A stretch of 64,000 nt of DNA from Crossiella sp. SN42. GTDB taxonomy: Bacteria; Actinomycetota; Actinomycetes; Mycobacteriales; Pseudonocardiaceae. The position numbers were made by a program, and so were the translations under genes. This document shows positions 37,280-45,861 of this stretch, one piece after another. The notes beneath the pieces are model-generated. The model saw nothing but the letters and a program-made list of their open reading frames with translations. It did not search any database and had not been told where the DNA came from. How positions within the stretch are numbered: the first letter of the stretch is position 1; every line of letters begins with the position of its first letter. The stretch spans positions 1 to 64,000 of the forward strand of contig NZ_JAMHIV010000042.1 of NCBI RefSeq assembly GCF_023897065.1, given 5' to 3'.

Positions 37280-39244
37280 TCAGCGGTCGTATGCGCCCGG
37301 CTTGATCCGGTAGAGCCGGTCGTCCGGGCTGTCGTCGACGATCTCCAACGACTTCACCATGTCCAGGCCGCGCAGGCCGTTGGCCCGCCGGTTGGCCGCC
37401 CGGATGAAGCCTGCGCTGACGTAGACGTACTCGACCTTGAGCTGCTTGGCCGCCTTGCGGACCTCGGCGTTGGTGTCGAACTCGTTGAACTTCTCCAGCA
37501 GCAGCTTGCGCGGCTGGTCCAGCGCCTCGTAGCTCTCCGGCGCCACCACATGCCCGAACACCGGGGTCAGGCCGGCCAGCGCGCGCATCCAGGCCGAACC
37601 GTCGAACGGGTCGTTCATCACCACGTGCCCAGGGCCGACGATCGGCTTGATCCGCTGCAACGCGGCCACCTCGCCGGGGGTCACCGTCTTGCCGTTGTAC
37701 CAGCCCCAGCTCATCCGGGTCGCGTTGCGGGTGAGGTAGAAACCGCGGCTGGCCACGCCCACCACGCTCAGGATCACCAGCAACAGCACCATCGGCTTGG
37801 CCAGCACGCGCAGCCTGGTCAGCCGGTCCCTGGTGCGCAGCTGGTGCAGCAGCCAGTCCCGGCTGATCAGCACGCCGTTCGCGGCGACGAGGATCAGGCC
37901 GATGGTGGCGATCGCGGCCAGCCGGAACCGGTCGTCCCACCAGGGCCTGGTCAGCGCGGAGACGATCGGGTGGTCGTAGGAGAAGGCCAGCATGGTCAGG
38001 AAGCCGAAGAACGCACAGCCCAGCAGGAACCAGGTGAACCGGCGCAACCGCTTGATCCCGGCCAGGCCGATCAGCACGAACGGCACCAGGAACCACTGCG
38101 GGAACGGCGAGCCGTGGTTGAGCGTGATCAGCTCGGCGATCGCGGCCGGCGGCGAGCCGACCGAGGCCCAGTTCACCGGCTCGTCCGCGCCTGCCGCGCC
38201 GAGCGCGCCGAGCAGGTGCGGCAGGCCGATCACCGCGGCCAGCACGCCGACCCCGGCCAGCCCGACCAGGCCGGGCACGACGTCCCTGCGGTGCCGGTAC
38301 CAGAACTGGGCGACCTGGAAGACGGCGAAACCGATCGCGATGAAGGCCGCGCTCGGGTGCAGGGCCACCAGGCCGACCGCGGCGATCGCGGTGAGCAGCA
38401 GCAGGGTGATCCGCCGGGTGGCCAGCACCTGGCCGAGCAGCACCAGGAACGCGGGCACCAGCACCAGGCCGGTGGCGTAGGGCAGCAGCGGACCGCGCCA
38501 CAGGATGTCCCACGGCACCGCGGAGAACGCCGCGCTCAGCCCCGCGGTCACCGCGGTGAGCAGCGCGGGCGCGCGCATCGAGCGCAGCAGCGCGACCAGG
38601 CCGGTGCTCAGGAACAGCGGCACCAGGAACAGCTGGGCGTTGAGCACCGCGGGCACGGTCGCGTCGGTGAGCTGGTAGACCGCCGCGGCGATCAGGTGGT
38701 AGCCGTTGGGGTAGAAGAAGCTGTCCAGGTTGTAGTTGTTGATCGCCTTGAGCGCGGCCGGGGTGCCGTCGCCGGAGTCGGCGATGAACCGGACCGCCGC
38801 GCCGTGGAAGACCGCGTCCCAGTCCTGGTGGATGGCCTGCAGGTTCTTCAGGCCGAGCAGGATCACCAGCCCGCCGAGCAGCACCGCGAACGCGGTCGCG
38901 CCGATCACGCCCCACTGCGCGCGCCGGGACCAGACCGGCAGCGGATCGGTCTCCGGCCGCTGCGGGCGGCGGCCGCGCAGCCAGGCCGTGACCAGTTGGA
39001 TCACCAGCACCAGCACGAACACCAGGAGCGCGGCGCCGAGCAGGGTCATCGGCCCCCAGGACAACCCGAACTGCTTGGCGATCGGGCCGACCGCGCCGCC
39101 GATGCCGTAGGTCAGCAGCGGCGCCACCGCCACCAGCCGCCAGCCGCGCAGCCCACCGGCCGCCGCGATGGCCAGGCCGGGCCCGAACAACAACAGCGCG
39201 TAGCTAAGCAGCAGCGCGATATCCGCGCCCGTCAGTGAAAGCAC
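37280..39244 (-). CDS. DUF6541-like multi-spanning GT-C type protein (copy 2)
   Basis: A 654-residue paralogue of copy 1, with the same helix pattern. DWDAVFHGAAVRFIADSG and FYPNGYHLIAAAVYQ align directly with the corresponding segments of copy 1. The C-terminal soluble part carries VVMNDPFDGSAWMRALAGL, like VFNDAQDGSPWMWALTGV in copy 1. It starts with GTG at 39244, divergent from lhgO, and is followed 78 bases later by copy 1. The two copies may handle different polyprenyl-phospho-sugars or different positions on the arabinan. Confidence 0.7.
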   Translation of the reverse strand: MLSLTGADIALLLSYALLLFGPGLAIAAAGGLRGWRLVAVAPLLTYGIGGAVGPIAKQFGLSWGPMTLLGAALLVFVLVLVIQLVTAWLRGRRPQRPETDPLPVWSRRAQWGVIGATAFAVLLGGLVILLGLKNLQAIHQDWDAVFHGAAVRFIADSGDGTPAALKAINNYNLDSFFYPNGYHLIAAAVYQLTDATVPAVLNAQLFLVPLFLSTGLVALLRSMRAPALLTAVTAGLSAAFSAVPWDILWRGPLLPYATGLVLVPAFLVLLGQVLATRRITLLLLTAIAAVGLVALHPSAAFIAIGFAVFQVAQFWYRHRRDVVPGLVGLAGVGVLAAVIGLPHLLGALGAAGADEPVNWASVGSPPAAIAELITLNHGSPFPQWFLVPFVLIGLAGIKRLRRFTWFLLGCAFFGFLTMLAFSYDHPIVSALTRPWWDDRFRLAAIATIGLILVAANGVLISRDWLLHQLRTRDRLTRLRVLAKPMVLLLVILSVVGVASRGFYLTRNATRMSWGWYNGKTVTPGEVAALQRIKPIVGPGHVVMNDPFDGSAWMRALAGLTPVFGHVVAPESYEALDQPRKLLLEKFNEFDTNAEVRKAAKQLKVEYVYVSAGFIRAANRRANGLRGLDMVKSLEIVDDSPDDRLYRIKPGAYDR

Positions 39245-39336
39245 CCTTGGTCCCTGGTCTCGTCCCCCCGGCCACAGTCATCCGAGAGCCTACGGATCCG
39301 CCTGTTCGGCCCGCGCACCAGGCCGGACTGGGGCCG

Positions 39337-39342
39337 TACGGT
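39337..39342 (+). promoter_or_regulatory. -10 element (TACGGT) for leaderless lhgO
   Basis: TACGGT is followed by seven bases and the ATG at 39350. It favours that ATG over the GTG at 39341, which overlaps the element. Confidence 0.4.
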
Positions 39343-39349
39343 GTCCGGT

Positions 39350-40537
39350 ATGGCACACATCGCGGTGGTCGGCGGCGGCATCGTGGGGCTGGCCGTGGCG
39401 CACGAACTGGCCGTCCGAGGACAGCGGATCACCTTGCTGGAGAAGGAGAACGGCTTCGCCCGGCACCAGACCGGGCACAACAGCGGAGTGGTGCACGCCG
39501 GGCTGTACTACGCCCCCGGCAGCTTCAAGGCCCGGATGTGCGTGGCGGGCAACACCTCCATGGTCGCCTTCGCCAAGGAGCACGGGGTGGCGGTGCAGGT
39601 GTGCGGCAAGCTGGTGCTGGCCACCGAGGAGGCGGAGCTGCCCCGGTTGCGCGTGCTGCACGAGCGGGCGGCCGCGAACGGGGTGCCCGCCCGGCTGCTG
39701 AGTCCGGCCGAGGCCGCGGAGTACGAGCCGGCGGCGCGCTGCGTGGCCGCGCTGCGGGTGGAGTCCACCGGGATCATCGACTACCCGGGGGTGTGCGCGG
39801 CGCTGGTCCGGCTGCTCGGCGAGCGCGGGGCCGACCTACGCACCGGGGCCGAGGTGCGCGCGGTGTACCCGAGGCCGGAAGGCGTGCTGCTGGTGACCAG
39901 TGGCGGCGAGGTGCGCGCGGACGCGGTGGTCAACTGCGCAGGCCTGCACAGCGACCGGATCGCCCGGCTGGCCGGACGGCGCCCGTCAGCCCGGATCGTG
40001 CCCTTCCGCGGCGAGTACCACGAGCTGCGGCCGCAGGCCCGCCACCTGGTGCGCGGCCTGATCTACCCGGTGCCCGACCCCCGGTTCCCGTTCCTGGGCG
40101 TGCACCTGACCCGGATGCTCGACGGCAGCGTGCACGCAGGCCCCAACGCGGTGCTCGCGCTGCGCAGGGAGGGCTACCGGTGGCGGGACCTCTCCCCCAG
40201 GGACCTGGCCGACACGCTGCGGTTTCCCGGTTTCTGGCGGCTGGCCCGCAAGCACACGGGCACCGGCGCGCAGGAGATGCTGCGCTCGTTCTCCAAGCGC
40301 CGTTTCGCGGCCGGCCTGGCCCGGCTGGTGCCCGGGGTGACCGCCGCCGACCTGGTGCCCGCCGAGGCAGGGGTACGCGCGCAGGCGCTGCGCCCGGACG
40401 GCGGGCTGGTCGAGGACTTCCTGATCGACCGCGCGCCCCGGCAGGTGCACGTGCTGAACGCGCCGTCCCCGGCCGCGACCAGCGCGCTGGAGATCGGCCG
40501 CCACGTCGCGGACGAGGTGGCGGCCGTGCTCCCGTGA
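39350..40537 (+). CDS. lhgO: L-2-hydroxyglutarate oxidase
   Basis: A 395-residue FAD-dependent DAO-fold enzyme that oxidises L-2-hydroxyglutarate to 2-oxoglutarate. The FAD motif VVGGGIVGLAVAHELA is at the N-terminus with the ribose Glu in LLEKE. GHNSGVVHAGLYYAPGSFKARMC is diagnostic of LhgO. VNCAGLHSDRIA, PFRGEYHEL and HAGPNAVLAL follow in the usual order. It is metabolic rather than part of the wall pathway, and its stop lies six bases from that of the DUF2304 gene on the other strand. Confidence 0.92.
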   Translation: MAHIAVVGGGIVGLAVAHELAVRGQRITLLEKENGFARHQTGHNSGVVHAGLYYAPGSFKARMCVAGNTSMVAFAKEHGVAVQVCGKLVLATEEAELPRLRVLHERAAANGVPARLLSPAEAAEYEPAARCVAALRVESTGIIDYPGVCAALVRLLGERGADLRTGAEVRAVYPRPEGVLLVTSGGEVRADAVVNCAGLHSDRIARLAGRRPSARIVPFRGEYHELRPQARHLVRGLIYPVPDPRFPFLGVHLTRMLDGSVHAGPNAVLALRREGYRWRDLSPRDLADTLRFPGFWRLARKHTGTGAQEMLRSFSKRRFAAGLARLVPGVTAADLVPAEAGVRAQALRPDGGLVEDFLIDRAPRQVHVLNAPSPAATSALEIGRHVADEVAAVLP

Positions 40538-40543
40538 GGTGAG

Positions 40544-41053
40544 TTACGCGGTGACCGAGCTGATCTTGGCTTCGGACTTGGCCGTCGTGGACGCGGCGGG
40601 CTTCTCCGCGGCGGTGGACTCGGCGGCCTCGGTCTCGGCGACCGTCGGGTCGGTGTCCTCCGGCTCGTGCACCGGCTGCGGGGCGACCGCGGCGGTGAAC
40701 ACGTTCAGCCCGCGCTCCCGGTTGACCAGCTCGGCCTCGCGGATGGCGATGGCGCGGGCCAGGTCGGTGAAGCGCTGGTCGATCCCGCGGAAACGCAGGT
40801 AGGTGTTGAACGCCAGGAAGATGAACGCCACCGCCAGCAGGTACAGCAGCAGGTCGGCGCCCCGGCCGACCCCGACCAGCCTGGCGATCACGGTGAGGTC
40901 GTCCGGCCGGGCCACCGCGTACACGCAGAAGGCGATGAAGCCGAAGAACGCGATCCGCTTGCCCGCCTGCATCCGCACGCTGTGCCTGCGCCGGGTGAAG
41001 AAGAACAGCAGGATGACCACGGAGAAGAGGAGGACGAGCTGGATGATGAGCAT
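40544..41053 (-). CDS. DUF2304 membrane protein, partner of the PpgS-like transferase (Rv3632 type)
   Basis: A 169-residue protein with three hydrophobic helices in the first 90 residues (from LIIQLVLLFSVVILLFFF), then an amphipathic helix and a long acidic Ala/Glu/Thr-rich tail. Size and pattern fit DUF2304. In M. tuberculosis the small protein Rv3632 lies next to PpgS (Rv3631) and stimulates it. The gene begins three bases after the PpgS-like gene, so the same partnership is likely. The acidic tail is longer than expected and of unknown use. Confidence 0.85.
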   Translation of the reverse strand: MLIIQLVLLFSVVILLFFFTRRRHSVRMQAGKRIAFFGFIAFCVYAVARPDDLTVIARLVGVGRGADLLLYLLAVAFIFLAFNTYLRFRGIDQRFTDLARAIAIREAELVNRERGLNVFTAAVAPQPVHEPEDTDPTVAETEAAESTAAEKPAASTTAKSEAKISSVTA

Positions 41054-41056
41054 TGC

Positions 41057-41743
41057 CTAGTTCCCCCGCTGCTTGACCGAGAGGTCGAACAGGATGTTGA
41101 CCCCATTGACCAGGGACTGTCCCTTGGACATGGAGTACTCGGTGTAGAGGATCGTCACCGGCACCTCCTTGACCCGGACGTTGGCCACGGAGAGGAACGA
41201 GACGATCTCCGAGGCGTGCGCCATGCCGTTCATGGAGATGCGCAGGCGCTCGACCACCGGGCGGCTGAACACCCGCAGGCCGTTGTGCGCGTCGGTGAGC
41301 TGCAGCTTGCGTGCCTTGGGGCTCAGCGCGACCACCGTGCGCAGCACCACCCGCTTGATCCACGGGACGGTGACCGCCTTGTTGAGGAAGCGGGAACCGA
41401 GCGCGACATCGCAGCTGCCCGACTTGACCTCGGCGATCATGGCCAGCGCGTCTTCCACGCGGTGCTGACCGTCGGCGTCGAAGGTGATGAAGTACTTCGC
41501 CCCCGGCCTGCCCAGCGCGTACGACAGCCCGGTCTGCAGGGCCGCGCCCTGGCCGAGGTTCACCGGGTGCCGGACGAGGTGCGCGCCCGTGCGGGCGATC
41601 TCCTCGGCGGACCGGTCGGCGCTCCCGTCGTCCACGCAGACGATGTTGGGAAAGGTCTTCCTGGTGTTCTCGACTACCTCGGCGATGACCTTGTCTTCGT
41701 TGTAGACGGGTACGACCACCCAGACGTCGTCGTGGTCAGACAT
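41057..41743 (-). CDS. PpgS-like polyprenyl-phosphate sugar synthase (GT2, Rv3631 type)
   Basis: A 228-residue soluble GT2 enzyme. VWVVVPVYNEDKVIAEVV starts the fold, VDDGSADRS binds the nucleotide, and FDADGQHRVED is the metal site. LTDAHNGLRVFSR and YTEYSMSKGQSLVNGVNIL are typical of the dolichyl-phosphate sugar synthase group. Unlike the GtrB-like gene at 32.4 kb it has no C-terminal membrane helices and relies on the DUF2304 protein made next to it. The mycobacterial counterpart PpgS makes polyprenyl-phospho-N-acetylgalactosamine for arabinan. The GalNAc substrate here is inferred from this pairing. Confidence 0.85.
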   Translation of the reverse strand: MSDHDDVWVVVPVYNEDKVIAEVVENTRKTFPNIVCVDDGSADRSAEEIARTGAHLVRHPVNLGQGAALQTGLSYALGRPGAKYFITFDADGQHRVEDALAMIAEVKSGSCDVALGSRFLNKAVTVPWIKRVVLRTVVALSPKARKLQLTDAHNGLRVFSRPVVERLRISMNGMAHASEIVSFLSVANVRVKEVPVTILYTEYSMSKGQSLVNGVNILFDLSVKQRGN

Positions 41744-41827
41744 TGCCGTAAGGCTCCAAATCAGGCGGACGACACGACCGGGCTATGGTAGTTCAACCTG
41801 CTTGACACGGTTCACAAGGGGCGTTCT

Positions 41828-42772
41828 ATGCGAGTTCTGGTCACGGGGGGCGCCGGTTTCATCGGCTCCAATCTGAGCGATCGGCTGCTGACCGAGGGTC
41901 ACCAGGTGACCGTGTTCGACGACCTGTCCAACGGCCGCCTGGCCAACCTGGACGGGGCGATGGGCAACGAGCGGTTCCGGTTCGTCGAGCTGGACGTGAC
42001 CGGCCCCGGCCTGGCCGCCGCGGTCGCCGAGGCCGCGCCCGAGGCGATCTTCCACCTGGCCGCCCAGGTGGACGTGCGGGCCAGCGTGGCCGACCCGCTG
42101 CACGACGCCAAGGTCAACGTGCTGGGCACGGTCGCCGTGCTGGAGGCCGCCCGCGCGGCAGGCACCCGCAAGGTGCTCTTCGCCTCCTCGGTGGCCATCT
42201 ACGGGCCGACCACCGACCTGCCGGTGGCCGAGACCGCGCCGACCAACCCGCTCTCGCCCTACGCCAGCAGCAAGCTCACCGGCGAGACCTACCTGCGCCA
42301 GTACCGGCAGCTGCACGGCCTGGACTACACCGCGCTGGCCTTCGGCAACGTCTACGGCCCGCGCCAGGACCCGCACGGCGAGGCAGGCGTGGTGGCGATC
42401 TTCGCGGGCGCGCTGACCAGCGGCGGGCCCACCAAGGTCTTCGGCAAGGGCGACAACACCCGCGACTACATCTACGTCGGCGACATCGTGGACGCGCTGG
42501 TCAAGGCCAGTGGTGAGGCGGGCGGCGGCCGCCGGTTCAACCTGGGCACCGGGGTGGAGACCTCCGACCTGGAGCTGCATCGCGTGGTGGCCAGGGCCGC
42601 GGGCGTGGACCGCGAGCCGGAGTTCGCCCCCGCCCGGCCGGGCGACCTGGCCGCGATGGTGCTGGACTCCTCGGCCGCGCACGCCGAACTGGGCTGGCAG
42701 CCGGCCACCGACCTGGCCACCGGCGTGGCCAACGTGGTGGCCTGGGCGCGGCAGCGGGCCGCGGTCAGCTGA
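41828..42772 (+). CDS. galE: GalE-like nucleotide-sugar 4-epimerase (Rv3634c type)
   Basis: A 314-residue extended SDR. VTGGAGFIGSNLSDRL binds NAD, HLAAQVDVRASV and SSVAIYG supply the active-site loop with its Ser, and YASSK is the catalytic YxxxK. GNVYGPRQDPHGEAGVV and KGDNTRDYIYVGDIVDA are characteristic of bacterial UDP-glucose/UDP-GlcNAc 4-epimerases. It is divergent from the PpgS-like gene and could provide UDP-Gal for Glf or UDP-GalNAc for PpgS. In M. tuberculosis galE1 lies in the same neighbourhood (Rv3631-Rv3634c). Its stop overlaps that of the flippase gene. Confidence 0.88.
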   Translation: MRVLVTGGAGFIGSNLSDRLLTEGHQVTVFDDLSNGRLANLDGAMGNERFRFVELDVTGPGLAAAVAEAAPEAIFHLAAQVDVRASVADPLHDAKVNVLGTVAVLEAARAAGTRKVLFASSVAIYGPTTDLPVAETAPTNPLSPYASSKLTGETYLRQYRQLHGLDYTALAFGNVYGPRQDPHGEAGVVAIFAGALTSGGPTKVFGKGDNTRDYIYVGDIVDALVKASGEAGGGRRFNLGTGVETSDLELHRVVARAAGVDREPEFAPARPGDLAAMVLDSSAAHAELGWQPATDLATGVANVVAWARQRAAVS

Positions 42773-44069
42773 CCTGGACCGGCGCGCGGTCCCGGACCGC
42801 GCGCCACAGCCCGCCCGCGGTCACCAGCGCCACCAGCAGCGGCCCGGCCAGCTGGGCCACCACCGCGGTGCCGATCGGCTCGCCCGGCAGCAGCATGATC
42901 GCGACCAGCACCGCGGTGCCGATCACCCAGCCGATCGTGACCACCCGGTGCCTGCCGACGGCCACCAGCGCCGGCTGGAGCACCTGGGCGATCATCAGCA
43001 GCACGGTCGAGAGCCCGAGCAGGCCCATGACCAGCGGAGACGGCCACACTGTCGCCCTGAAGAAGGTGACTACCAGCCAGGGCCCGACCAGCGCGGACAG
43101 CAGTGCGCCGGGCAGCCCGACCCCGGCCACGGCGAGCAGGATGAGCCCGACCCGGCGGCGCAGCTCGGCCAGGTCGCCGCGCACCGCGGCCGCGGTCAGC
43201 CCGGGCAGCATCATCGCCTGCACCGGTCCGAACAGCAGCAACGGCACCCGGGTGAGCACAAAGGCGAAGCCGAAGGCGACGGCCACCTCGGGCGCCTCCG
43301 GCATCCGGCCGGTGACCACCAGTGGGGCCAGGTTGGCCACCAGCTGGGCGAGCAGGGTGGCCAGGCCGAGCAGCACCAGCCCGTGCGCGATGGTCCGGGT
43401 GCTGTGCCCGGCGAGCACAGCACCCGCGTTGGCCGGGTCGGCGGGTTCGCCGGTGATCTTGGTCGCGGCCAGCGCCCGGCGCAGCCAGGGCAGCGCGACC
43501 AGCAGCGCGAAGGCGCCACCGAGGGCGAAGATCAGTCCGTAGCCGTCGACCGTGGCGTAACCGAGCAGGGCCAGCGCCAGGCAGGGCAGCAACCGGGTGA
43601 GCCCCTCGGTGGCCAGGCTGGCCGCGTAGCCGGTGAACTGCGCACCGGCGGCCAGCAGTCCACGGGCGAAGAAGATCGCGGCCGAGGCCAGCGTGCCCAG
43701 CACAATCCACAGCAGCAGCGAGGGGTGCCCGCCGAGGTTGCGCTCCACCAGGATCGGCGAGATGGCCAGCACCACCAGCACCGTCACCCCGGCCAGCCCG
43801 GCGCCGAGCAGCGCGGCCCGCCGGATCCCCGGCCGAGGGTCCACCCCGGCCGCGGTCCCGCTGCTGAGCACCCGGTTGGTCTCCTGCTCCAGCGCCACGA
43901 ACAGGCCCGGCCCGATGATGTTGATGATCAGGTACAGGCCGAGCACCCCGGCCTGGTCGCTCGGGGTCAGGGTCGCGCCGACCACGGCGAGGAAACCGAA
44001 CCCGGACGCGCCGAGCACCGCGAGCCCGAGTCCCATGAGCACCGCGGTGCGCGCGGAGGAGTTAGCCAC
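42765..44069 (-). CDS. Polysaccharide flippase-like membrane protein (Rv3630 type)
   Basis: A 434-residue protein with about 12-14 membrane helices and the general look of MATE/MurJ/Wzx flippases. It lacks soluble domains. LGLYLIINIIGPGLFVALEQETNRVLS near the N-terminus is typical of the group with Rv3630, which lies by PpgS in mycobacteria. It is convergent with the galE-like gene, overlapping by eight bases, and 15 bases upstream the GT2 gene ends on the same strand. It may flip a lipid-linked sugar used for arabinogalactan decoration; the substrate is unknown. Confidence 0.75.
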   Translation of the reverse strand: MANSSARTAVLMGLGLAVLGASGFGFLAVVGATLTPSDQAGVLGLYLIINIIGPGLFVALEQETNRVLSSGTAAGVDPRPGIRRAALLGAGLAGVTVLVVLAISPILVERNLGGHPSLLLWIVLGTLASAAIFFARGLLAAGAQFTGYAASLATEGLTRLLPCLALALLGYATVDGYGLIFALGGAFALLVALPWLRRALAATKITGEPADPANAGAVLAGHSTRTIAHGLVLLGLATLLAQLVANLAPLVVTGRMPEAPEVAVAFGFAFVLTRVPLLLFGPVQAMMLPGLTAAAVRGDLAELRRRVGLILLAVAGVGLPGALLSALVGPWLVVTFFRATVWPSPLVMGLLGLSTVLLMIAQVLQPALVAVGRHRVVTIGWVIGTAVLVAIMLLPGEPIGTAVVAQLAGPLLVALVTAGGLWRAVRDRAPVQVS

Positions 44070-44084
44070 GCCCCAACCCTAGGG

Positions 44085-44969
44085 TCAGCGCAGGGCGTGC
44101 CCGAGGAGGGTCCGCACTGCCGCTGCCTGCCCCGAAGCCACCGCGCCGGGCAGCTGGGTGAGCGCGTTCAACCGGGAGAACAACCGGCGCTTCGCGGCCT
44201 TGGCCGCCTGGTGCCAGCCGCGCTCGCGCAGCTCGGCCTCGATCTGGGCGAAGTAGTCCCGCTCCTGCTCGAACCGCTGCCCGGTCTTGGCCGCGGAGCT
44301 GGAGTGCCCGGCCCGGTGCCGCCGGTACTGGAACGCGGGCTCCTCGCCGACGACCAGGGAACCACCCTGCAGCAGCACGTCGATGACCAGTCCCAGGTCG
44401 TGCACCGCGTCAGTGCCCTCCCGGAACGGCAGGTGCGCGGTGAGGTCGCGGCAGTAGGCGATGGCCGGGGTGTAGAGCCAGTTCCCGCGCAGCAGGCTGA
44501 CCGCGGCCGCCTCGCCGAGCAGCTCGGTCTCCTTCTTGCCCGGACCGGCCAGCGCCTTGACCCGGTCCGGCAGCGGCAGGAACGGCTGGTCGGCCTCGTC
44601 GATGACCTGCACGCCCGGCTGCACCAGCGCGGCGTCCGGATACCGCGCCAGCAGCTCGGCGAGCTGGGTGCCGTAGTTGGGCAGCAGCAGGTCGTCCGCG
44701 CCCATCACCACGAACCGCTCGCGCTCGGCCAGCTGCACGCAGCGGAAGTGGTTGCCCGCGGTGCCCAGGTTGGTCTCGTTGCGGTGGTAGACGATGCGGT
44801 CGTCGCCGAGCTCGGCGATCCGCTTCTCCACCGCGGGCCCGTCGGGGTAGCAGTCCTCGACGATGACCAGCCGCCAGTCGGTGTCCACCAGCGCGCGGAC
44901 GCTGTGCACCGCCCTCATCAGGTAGTCCGGATCGCCGTAGTACGGAATGAGAACGTCGAGCGCCATCAC
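44085..44969 (-). CDS. Family 2 glycosyltransferase
   Basis: A 294-residue cytoplasmic GT-A transferase. VLIPYYGDPDYLMRAVHSV starts the fold and VIVEDCYPDG replaces the more usual VDDGS. NLGTAGNHFRC and the metal site VVMGADDLLLPNY follow, and the acceptor part contains NWLYTPAIAYCRD. A C-terminal basic helical region may bind the membrane. The acceptor is not predictable; proximity to the flippase suggests a lipid-linked glycan. GTG at 44969, directly before an ATG, fits the -10 element at seven bases. Confidence 0.82.
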   Translation of the reverse strand: MMALDVLIPYYGDPDYLMRAVHSVRALVDTDWRLVIVEDCYPDGPAVEKRIAELGDDRIVYHRNETNLGTAGNHFRCVQLAERERFVVMGADDLLLPNYGTQLAELLARYPDAALVQPGVQVIDEADQPFLPLPDRVKALAGPGKKETELLGEAAAVSLLRGNWLYTPAIAYCRDLTAHLPFREGTDAVHDLGLVIDVLLQGGSLVVGEEPAFQYRRHRAGHSSSAAKTGQRFEQERDYFAQIEAELRERGWHQAAKAAKRRLFSRLNALTQLPGAVASGQAAAVRTLLGHALR

Positions 44970-44976
44970 CGGGCAG

Positions 44977-44982
44977 ATGCTA
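44977..44982 (-). promoter_or_regulatory. -10 element (TAGCAT) for the leaderless GT2 gene
   Basis: TAGCAT on the minus strand is seven bases from the GTG at 44969. No ribosome site is seen. Confidence 0.4.
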
Positions 44983-45000
44983 GTGGTAAGCCCGGCTCGG

Positions 45001-45837
45001 TCAGAACCAGCGTTCCAGCACCGCGGCCACCCCGTCCTCGGCGTTGCTCGCGGTCACCTCGTCGGCCAGCGCGACCAGCTCCGGCAGCCCGTTGGCCATG
45101 GCCACCCCGCAACCGGCCCACTTGATCATCTCCAGGTCGTTGGCCATGTCACCGAAGGCGAGCACATCGGCCTGCGCCACCCCGAGCTGCTCGGCCACCC
45201 AGGCCAGCCCGGTCGCCTTGGTGATGCCGGGCGAGGCCAGCTCGATCAGCCCGGCCGAGGTGGAGAAGGTGATCCCCACCGCCCCGGCCAGCACCGCCTC
45301 GGCCGCCGCGCTCATCTCCTCGCTGGTCATCCCCTCGTGCCGGACCAGCAGCTTGATCGCCGGCTGCCCGAGCACCTCGGCCCGGCTGACCTCCACCGAC
45401 CGCGACTCCGGCCACGCGTGCGTGTACCCGTTCTCGGCCAGGAAGGCCCCGTAGGGCTGGTCGGGCACAAAGGTCGGCGCCGCCCCATCTGGCGCCCGCT
45501 CCACCGCGAACGCACAACCCGGGATCGCCTTGAGCAGCGCCGAGGCCACATCCCCGAGCAGCGGCGGCTCGAGCAGCCAGCTCCGCACCACCCGCCGCTC
45601 CCCCACGTCGTAGACCAGGGCGCCGTTGGCGGTCACCGCGTACCCGTCCAGCTCCAGCTCATCGCTGATCAGGTGCACCCACCGCGGCGGCCTGCCGGTG
45701 GCCAGCACGAACGGCACCCCGTCCGCACGCACCGCGGCCACCGCCCGCCGGGTGCGATCACTGATGCGGTCCAGCGGGTCGATCAGGGTTCCGTCCACGT
45801 CAGATGCCACCAGCAACGGTTTGCGCACGCCGTTCAT
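45001..45837 (-). CDS. HAD-superfamily Cof-type phosphatase
   Basis: A 278-residue HAD hydrolase. Motif I is ASDVDGTLI with the nucleophile Asp. Motif II is LATGRPPRW, the conserved Lys lies in KLLVRH, and motif IV is FGDMANDLEMI. The C2B cap between them marks the Cof/YbiV group, which dephosphorylates sugar phosphates and similar small metabolites. ATG at 45837 has a short GCAGG upstream. It diverges from the flavin oxidoreductase gene. Confidence 0.9.
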   Translation of the reverse strand: MNGVRKPLLVASDVDGTLIDPLDRISDRTRRAVAAVRADGVPFVLATGRPPRWVHLISDELELDGYAVTANGALVYDVGERRVVRSWLLEPPLLGDVASALLKAIPGCAFAVERAPDGAAPTFVPDQPYGAFLAENGYTHAWPESRSVEVSRAEVLGQPAIKLLVRHEGMTSEEMSAAAEAVLAGAVGITFSTSAGLIELASPGITKATGLAWVAEQLGVAQADVLAFGDMANDLEMIKWAGCGVAMANGLPELVALADEVTASNAEDGVAAVLERWF

Positions 45838-45847
45838 CCTGCCCGAC

Positions 45848-45853
45848 TAGGCT
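45848..45853 (+). promoter_or_regulatory. -10 element (TAGGCT) for the leaderless LLM gene
   Basis: TAGGCT is followed by eight bases and then the ATG at 45862. Confidence 0.4.
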
Positions 45854-45861
45854 CGGTGGAT

